Shown piece by piece: positions 60,639 to 64,000 of a stretch of 64,000 nucleotides of DNA. The stretch lies in NCBI GenBank assembly GCA_025997715.1, contig BNUY01000002.1:1-64000 (forward strand). Reading direction: 5' to 3'. A program made the translations under genes and the position numbers. Origin of the DNA: Spirochaetia bacterium. GTDB taxonomy: Bacteria; Spirochaetota; Spirochaetia; Treponematales; Breznakiellaceae. Under the pieces are notes generated by a model. That model worked only from the letters and a program-made list of their open reading frames with translations. It was not told the origin of the DNA and searched no databases. The number at the start of each line of letters is the position of its first letter. The stretch's first letter is position 1.

Positions 60639-61663
60639 GCGGCCTCCAGCATGGCAAGGATTTCCTTGGCGCCCATACCCATGCTCAATCCCTCGGCAAC
60701 ACTGGTCAGGAGATCCTCCTCATAGAGTTTGAGCTTGATAAAACAGGCGGCGGTATCCAGGGAAAAGGGCTTCCGCCGGAAGGAATGACGGGCCAGGCGG
60801 TAGAGATACTGCGCGGCGGTGTTCTGAAAATGCCGGGGATCTGCGGTCCAGTGCTCACCGGGACGGTTCAGGAATTTCACCCAGCGCCACCTGGCCCAGT
60901 CGGCGGGACTGTCCAGGGCCATGGTCAGGGAAGCTATGGCGTCATCCGCCGGGGAAACGACGCCGTGAGCGTTCTTATGGGCGGGGATACACACCAGGTA
61001 TTCCCGGGTTTGTTCCGCAGACATGCCGTAATAGGTCCGCATCCGCAGCGCCCAGGCGGCGTTCCGCAGGCTCAACTCCTCCGCCAGTATCCGTTCAATA
61101 GAAGAACGATCAGAGGGGGCAAGCTTGTACAGGGAATTCCAGAGGCCGGTATAGTAGTGCCGGTCCAGTTTGCTTTGAATACGCGCGGTTGAACCGCCGG
61201 AACGGCTACGCAGATCCCCAATATCCCCAAGGATAAACTCAAATTCCGTTCCCGTGAGCATTTTGTCAAAATGGGGATAGGCGCTGAAATCTATAGCGGC
61301 AAAACGGCCGATTTCGGTACGCTCCGGGAGCGCGGGTTCCCCGGAGGCGGCGGCATTGATCGCCCGTTTCAGGTCCGTGTATTCAAAGTCCCGCACCATG
61401 CGGGCCAGTAATTCCGGGGGTGTTCTGAAGGAATTCACAATGGTGATAATTTGTTTCGCATTCCGGTTGATGATACGCCGTTCCAGATCCGGAAGCAATT
61501 CCCGCTCAGGAAGATCACGGGCATCGGTTCCAAAGATAAGCCGGTCCAGTTCAGAGAGCCGGGTTAATCCGGTAAGCCTGGAACGATTTTTGCCGATAAA
61601 GGATTTACCGGTAATCCCACAAGCCTTGGCATACACATATGCCCGTTCCCCGGATCCCGGCAC
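60635..61663 (-). CDS. atpC: V-type ATP synthase subunit C
   Basis: 342 residues, all-helical protein of the V-type subunit C/d family (YVYAKACGITGKSFIGKN, then ELLPDLERRIINRNAKQIIT). It links the central stalk to the rotor ring. GTG start at 61663 directly after the stop of the upstream gene. Confidence 0.85.
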   Translation of the reverse strand: MPGSGERAYVYAKACGITGKSFIGKNRSRLTGLTRLSELDRLIFGTDARDLPERELLPDLERRIINRNAKQIITIVNSFRTPPELLARMVRDFEYTDLKRAINAAASGEPALPERTEIGRFAAIDFSAYPHFDKMLTGTEFEFILGDIGDLRSRSGGSTARIQSKLDRHYYTGLWNSLYKLAPSDRSSIERILAEELSLRNAAWALRMRTYYGMSAEQTREYLVCIPAHKNAHGVVSPADDAIASLTMALDSPADWARWRWVKFLNRPGEHWTADPRHFQNTAAQYLYRLARHSFRRKPFSLDTAACFIKLKLYEEDLLTSVAEGLSMGMGAKEILAMLEAA

Positions 61664-61984
61664 CTAACGGTCCCCGAAAAACAGGCGTTCCGCCAGCGCG
61701 GAAAAGGCATCCCCATGGACCGGCATAGCCGCCAAACTCGACGAGTATCCGTCAAGCTGCCGGGTATAGTCCTCTTTTACCGCCAGCACCGCCGCTTCGT
61801 ACTCCCGGTTCAGTTGTGCCGCCAAGACGCCGTACTGTTCATCGTAACGGGCGCGGTTTTCCTTTTCACTTTCGGAAACACGGCGATCCGCCTCCGCCTG
61901 GGCCTCGTCAACCAGGCTTGAAGCCTGGGCCTCTACATCCAGGAGATGCTTCAAAACGTCCGTTTCGCCATTATCTGAATCCAT
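61664..61984 (-). CDS. V-type ATP synthase G/H-like stalk subunit
   Basis: 106 residues, almost entirely charged helix: LKHLLDVEAQASSLVDEAQA, EADRRVSESEKENRARYDEQ. The first gene of the V-ATPase block, in the place and with the character of the peripheral-stalk subunit G/H that pairs with E. Sequence alone does not prove it. Confidence 0.7.
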   Translation of the reverse strand: MDSDNGETDVLKHLLDVEAQASSLVDEAQAEADRRVSESEKENRARYDEQYGVLAAQLNREYEAAVLAVKEDYTRQLDGYSSSLAAMPVHGDAFSALAERLFFGDR

Positions 61985-62001
61985 TGTTACCTTCTGAAAA
62001 C

Positions 62002-62475
62002 CTAGTTCAAAGCGATAAGAATATCCTCATGTTTTTTTATAATCCCATTGGCGCCTTGAGCATCCTTCTGGACCGCCAACTCCGTAAAAAACTGGGGATT
62101 GACCAGCAACTCCGCCAGCCGCTGGAGAACCTTCAAATGTTGTTCCGAATCCCCCGGGGGCCCAAGAACCAGGAAGAGGAGATGCACCGGATTCCCGTCC
62201 AAAGCTTCGTAGTCTATCCCCTTCCGGGAAATTCCCAGCATACCGTAGACCCTATCCACCGCATTAGTCTTTCCGTGGGGAATGGCGATACCCTTCTGAA
62301 TCCCCGTGGACATCTTCATTTCCCGGGTCCTCAAGGCTTCCAGAATATCCTCACGGGAATCGGACTTAATAACCTGACAAAAACGGTCTACCAATTCCTC
62401 AAACACTTCCTCTTTATCCTCAGCCTGCAAGCCAATCTGTATGAATTCCGGCGAGAACAGTTCGTATAAAAACAT
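62002..62475 (-). CDS. PTS EIIA-like nitrogen-regulatory protein (PtsN-type)
   Basis: 157 residues from ATG 62475 (GAGGAGG upstream). EIIA-fructose/mannitol fold with the phosphorylatable His in GIAIPHGKTNAVD near residue 67. No EIIB/EIIC partner nearby, so a regulatory role is likely. It lies 15 bp from secG and 17 bp from the V-ATPase G/H gene, so it is probably cotranscribed with both. Confidence 0.85.
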   Translation of the reverse strand: MFLYELFSPEFIQIGLQAEDKEEVFEELVDRFCQVIKSDSREDILEALRTREMKMSTGIQKGIAIPHGKTNAVDRVYGMLGISRKGIDYEALDGNPVHLLFLVLGPPGDSEQHLKVLQRLAELLVNPQFFTELAVQKDAQGANGIIKKHEDILIALN

Positions 62476-62490
62476 CAAGCCTCCTCAAGC

Positions 62491-62850
62491 CTATTCTTCA
62501 GGTAATTGGATCTCCGGCTGAGAATCCGCATTGTCATCCCCGCCTGACTCCTGCCACCAGTCATTAGTACCTTCGGTTGAGAGCTGCCGCCCCGCGTCTT
62601 CAACCCCGGTACCGCCGGGGGTCCTGTTTAACAGCGCAAGACCAAGACTGAGTACCAGGAAGGTACCGCCCAAAATAGAGGTTGCCCTGGTGAGCACATT
62701 GCCGGACCGGGAACCAAAGGCGGAGGAGGAACCTCCCGCAAAGATCCCCCCCAGGCTATCCCCTTCCTCGTTCTGTATCAAGACCAGCAGGATAAGCAGG
62801 ATCGCCGCAATAATAAAAAGCACCAATAACACCACACTGAGTACACCCAT
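62491..62850 (-). CDS. secG: Preprotein translocase subunit SecG
   Basis: 119 residues from ATG 62850; the open frame starts 9 codons earlier. Two membrane helices (VVLLVLFIIAAILLILLVLI and TSILGGTFLVLSLGLALL) joined by the SecG motif GDSLGGIFAGGSSSAFGSR and NVLTRATSIL. An acidic Gln/Asp/Glu tail follows. Accessory channel subunit of SecYEG. Head of the ptsN/V-ATPase gene run. Confidence 0.92.
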   Translation of the reverse strand: MGVLSVVLLVLFIIAAILLILLVLIQNEEGDSLGGIFAGGSSSAFGSRSGNVLTRATSILGGTFLVLSLGLALLNRTPGGTGVEDAGRQLSTEGTNDWWQESGGDDNADSQPEIQLPEE

Positions 62851-62914
62851 ATCATGACTCCCTCGAAAATATACCATAGTCTACCGAAACAAAAAAAGTT
62901 ATACAAGTAGCCGG

Positions 62915-63964
62915 TCAGGAAACTGTGCCCTGATGTTCCTTCAAAAATTCCCGGTAATCCGCCAGGTTCCGCTCCAGCAGCGCCGGAGTATCAAGCCCAT
63001 AGGGGCAGTTGTCTTTACAGTGCCCGCAGTGGATGCAGTTTTCGATCTTGGCCATTTCTTTTTGAAACCCCCCGGTCAGAAACTGCTGGTAGGGCATACG
63101 GCGGAGCAGCAGGAACATACGGGCGCAGGTAGAAATTGTAATCTCCGCGGGGCAGGGCTGGCAGTAATCACAGGCCCGGCAGAAATGCCCCGCCAATTCC
63201 GCCCGGTCCGTCTCAATACGGCGGCGCTGTTCGGCGCTCAGGACCAGGCCGCCCTGCGGCTCGCCTTTCCGGGCGGCAAAGAGGGCGTCCAGTTCGTTTT
63301 CCCGCTGTATCCCCCAGATGGGAACGGCGTTTTTAAAGTCCGCAAGCCAAGTCCGTGAAGCGGCCACATCGGTGATGAGCCCCCCGCTCAGGGCTTTCAT
63401 GCAGATAAAGCCCACGTTTTTTTCTTCGCAGTACCGTACTAACCCCTGTTCCTTTTCATCCGACAGGTAGTTAAAGGGAAACTGCAAGGTATCGTAGAGG
63501 CCGCTCTCAACGGCTTCCCGGGCCACCGCTAGGCGATGATTGGTGATACCGATAAAGCGTATCTTGCCCTGCTCCCTGGCCTTAAGCGCAGCCTCGTAGA
63601 GCCCGGTCCCATCACCGGGTTTTGGGCAGAAGCCGGGATTGTGGAACTGGTAGATATCAATATGGCCGGTCTTAAGATTCCCCAGGCTGGTTTCCAGGTC
63701 CTTCCAAAAATCTTCAGCCTTTTTTGCCTGGGTCTTGGTGGCCAGAATAAAATCATTCCGCCGCCCGCCGAAGGCTGCCCCCAGTTTTTCCTCGCTGTCC
63801 GTATAGGCCCGGGCGGTATCGAAAAAATTAAACCCCCCATCCAAAGCCCGCCGCAGTAATACTGTGGCTTCTTCCATAGAGGTCCGCTGTACCGGCAGGG
63901 CGCCGAATCCGTCCTTGTTTACCCGGAGGCCGGTGCGGCCCAATATCGCTTCCAGCATGTCCAT
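62915..63964 (-). CDS. Aldo/keto reductase with C-terminal 4Fe-4S domain
   Basis: 349 residues. AKR barrel: FFDTARAYTDSEEKLGAAF (Asp and Tyr), ILATKTQAKK (Lys), QFHNPGF (His). A C-terminal tail has CRACDYCQPCP and CIHCGHCKDNCPYGLDTP, a ferredoxin-like cluster set as in the widespread AKR-ferredoxin fusion family. Likely an NAD(P)H or ferredoxin-linked oxidoreductase of unknown substrate. ATG 63964 follows GAGGAG. Confidence 0.9.
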   Translation of the reverse strand: MDMLEAILGRTGLRVNKDGFGALPVQRTSMEEATVLLRRALDGGFNFFDTARAYTDSEEKLGAAFGGRRNDFILATKTQAKKAEDFWKDLETSLGNLKTGHIDIYQFHNPGFCPKPGDGTGLYEAALKAREQGKIRFIGITNHRLAVAREAVESGLYDTLQFPFNYLSDEKEQGLVRYCEEKNVGFICMKALSGGLITDVAASRTWLADFKNAVPIWGIQRENELDALFAARKGEPQGGLVLSAEQRRRIETDRAELAGHFCRACDYCQPCPAEITISTCARMFLLLRRMPYQQFLTGGFQKEMAKIENCIHCGHCKDNCPYGLDTPALLERNLADYREFLKEHQGTVS

Positions 63965-64000
63965 CTCCTCGTTACTGTATAGTTATATAGTACCGTTCCA

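Overview
The window looks like the chromosome of a spirochaete, most likely a Treponema of the insect-gut or free-living group. The evidence is an eight-gene bacterial V-type ATPase operon, many Treponema-style sugar ABC transporters with YesM/YesN-type two-component systems, and overall gene style. The genus is an inference; no rRNA or other diagnostic marker is present. Most of the window is GC-rich with strong Shine-Dalgarno sites. Roughly 23.2-45.5 kb is visibly AT-richer and behaves like an accessory island.

Layout. 1-1036: 5' part of rpoN (minus), then a repeat element and a DUF1015 gene. 2713-4803: a complete tRNA-Leu gene whose last 53 bp are repeated exactly at 4751-4803. This bounds a roughly 2-kb insert holding a frameshifted nucleotidyltransferase gene, a promoter-to-terminator small transcription unit, tRNAs for Ser, Lys, Phe, Asp and His, and one unknown gene. 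4812-17523 (mostly minus): L-arabinose isomerase, an FGGY sugar kinase, a YtfQRT-YjfF-type furanose transporter, and a sensing triad of binding lipoprotein, histidine kinase and response regulator. 17495-22919: a complete branched-chain amino-acid (Liv) transporter plus a CBS-ACT protein.

23-45.5 kb is the accessory island: an NhaC-like remnant, a serine-hydrolase-like protein, a TPR protein, HigBA toxin-antitoxin, a 21-bp tandem repeat, a secreted leucine-rich-repeat protein, and a tightly packed eight-gene operon (29305-41401, minus). The central protein of that operon carries a tubulin/FtsZ-like GTPase domain at its N-terminus and an actin/Hsp70-like ATPase domain at its C-terminus. It is accompanied by a vWA lipoprotein, a four-helix membrane protein, a membrane protein with InlB-type repeats, a soluble paralogue of that protein's C-terminal domain, two coiled-coil membrane proteins and two zinc-ribbon proteins. 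A divergent WYL-type regulator sits at its head. This is the strongest candidate for an undescribed system: an envelope-spanning machine built on two cytoskeletal nucleotide-binding folds.

45.6-52.9 kb: a second sugar ABC transporter with a URO-D/MtaA-family enzyme, and divergent kinase and regulator genes that share overlapping -35 boxes with it. 53-62.9 kb: argF, then (minus) secG-ptsN-V-ATPase subunits G/H-like, C, I, K, F, E, A, B; no subunit D is present. 62915-63964: an aldo/keto reductase with a ferredoxin-like tail.

Several genes (a 30-codon ORF at 3383, the 12982 membrane protein, higB, argF) have a well-spaced sigma-70-type promoter ending 6-9 nt before the ATG and no Shine-Dalgarno site, which suggests leaderless transcripts. 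All functional statements are from reading the sequence and from general family knowledge; no database search was run.
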